A DNA stretch of 5,187 nt from Actinomycetes bacterium (lineage in GTDB: Bacteria > Actinomycetota > Acidimicrobiia > Acidimicrobiales > RAAP-2), in NCBI GenBank assembly GCA_021787255.1, contig JAJYMD010000340.1, positions 1 to 5,187 on the forward strand, in the 5' to 3' direction. Positions 4,643 through 5,187 of the stretch are shown here, one piece after another. Below the pieces are notes generated by a model. The model saw nothing but the letters and a program-made list of their open reading frames with translations. It was not told where the DNA came from and searched no databases. The translations under genes and the position numbers were made by a program. How positions within the stretch are numbered: the first letter of the stretch is position 1; each line of letters begins with the position of its first letter.

Positions 4643-5187
4643 TCAGACGCTCGTGCCGACCGCTCGCCCGACCCCGTAGGTCACCGCGGCCGCGAGCGCC
4701 GCGACGAGGAGCTGGCGCGCCGCGCCCTTGAGGAGCGAGCGTCCCGTCAGCGCTGCAAGGATCGTCCCGACCCCGATCGCGGCGGCGGCGGCCACCACGA
4801 TGGACACGACGAGCGCGCCGTTGCCGTGCGAGACGAGCCAGGGGAGCAACGGCAGGAGCGCACCGAGCGCGAACGTGACGAACGAGCTCAGCGCGGCGAC
4901 GAGGGGGGAGCCGAGCGAGGCCGGGTCGATGCCGAGCTCCTCACGGGCATGGGTCTCGAGCGCGGTCTTGGGGTCGCGCATCATCATCTCGGCGAGCTGG
5001 GTGGCGAAGGCCGGGCTGAGGCCTCGCCGCACGTAGATCGCGGCGAGCTCCTGGTGCTCGGCGGCAGAGCTGTGCTCGAGCGCTTGGCGCTCCAGCTCGA
5101 GCTCGCGCTCCAAGAGCTCGCGCTGGGCCTGCATGGACACGAGCTCCCCGGCGGCCATCGAGAAGGCGCCTGCGATCAGGCCTGCGA
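4643..5187 (-). CDS. VIT1/CCC1-family iron/manganese transporter, C-terminal part (start beyond right edge)
   Basis: These membrane proteins move Fe2+ or Mn2+, usually by proton exchange. The frame is open to the window edge: codons for AGLIAGAFS precede the first in-window Met (5158), matching the family motif before MAAGE, so the true start lies outside. Visible from that Met are the end of TM2 and MAAGELVSMQAQRE (1-14), then a Glu-rich cytoplasmic helix (residues 14-28, with E14, E17, E19, E21, E23 and E28). Next come IYVRRGLSPAFATQLAEMMM and THAREELGIDP (69-79), which with the glutamates form the metal-binding domain. Three membrane segments follow, at roughly 84-109, 115-138 and 145-168. 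About 180 residues are present, perhaps three quarters of a typical protein. No ferritin-like domain is seen in the visible part. Metal specificity cannot be read from this fragment. It ends 44 bp from the convergent mshD. Confidence 0.9.
   Translation of the reverse strand, partial: AGLIAGAFSMAAGELVSMQAQRELLERELELERQALEHSSAAEHQELAAIYVRRGLSPAFATQLAEMMMRDPKTALETHAREELGIDPASLGSPLVAALSSFVTFALGALLPLLPWLVSHGNGALVVSIVVAAAAAIGVGTILAALTGRSLLKGAARQLLVAALAAAVTYGVGRAVGTSV

Overview
The window comes from a high-GC chromosome, almost certainly from the Actinomycetota. The best single marker is a full-length mycothiol synthase (mshD), since mycothiol is the actinobacterial low-molecular-weight thiol. Supporting signs are strong G/C third-position bias, frequent GTG starts, few Shine-Dalgarno sequences, and TANNNT -10 boxes sitting 6 nt before a start codon (leaderless style). 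The gene styles remind me of Acidimicrobiia, but I cannot fix the class from sequence alone.

Layout. Positions 1-1554 (minus) hold the beginning of hisC and all of hisD, overlapping by a GTGA junction: a histidine biosynthesis operon running off the left edge. Divergent from hisD, at 1663-1869 (plus), is a 68-residue helical-hairpin protein of unknown function. Positions 1919-2583 (minus) hold a toxin-antitoxin-type pair, a ribbon-helix-helix antitoxin followed by a PIN-domain protein, again with a GTGA overlap. The PIN protein has a complete reading frame but lacks three of the four acidic positions expected in its active site. Positions 2584-2952 have no convincing gene. They contain the antitoxin promoter with a 12-bp tandem operator-like repeat, a 14-bp repeat family, a 41-bp tandem duplication carrying very stable hairpins, and an AT-richer island with a possible minus-strand promoter. 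Positions 2953-3609 (minus) encode endonuclease III (nth). It is divergent, across 53 bp, from mshD (3663-4598, plus). The right end, 4643-5187 (minus), is the C-terminal part of a VIT1/CCC1-family iron/manganese transporter whose start lies outside the window.

How the parts relate. hisD and hisC catalyse late steps of histidine synthesis and are probably translationally coupled. nth (base-excision repair), mshD (thiol redox buffer) and the VIT-type transporter (Fe/Mn handling) are all compatible with coping with oxidative and metal stress, but nothing shows shared regulation beyond the nth/mshD divergent promoter region. The most unusual part is 1919-2920: an apparently inactivated PIN toxin still joined to an intact antitoxin and operator, beside a repeat- and hairpin-rich spacer. 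I did not find a clearly new multi-gene system. The small helical protein, the dead-toxin pair and the hairpin spacer are the items worth following up.
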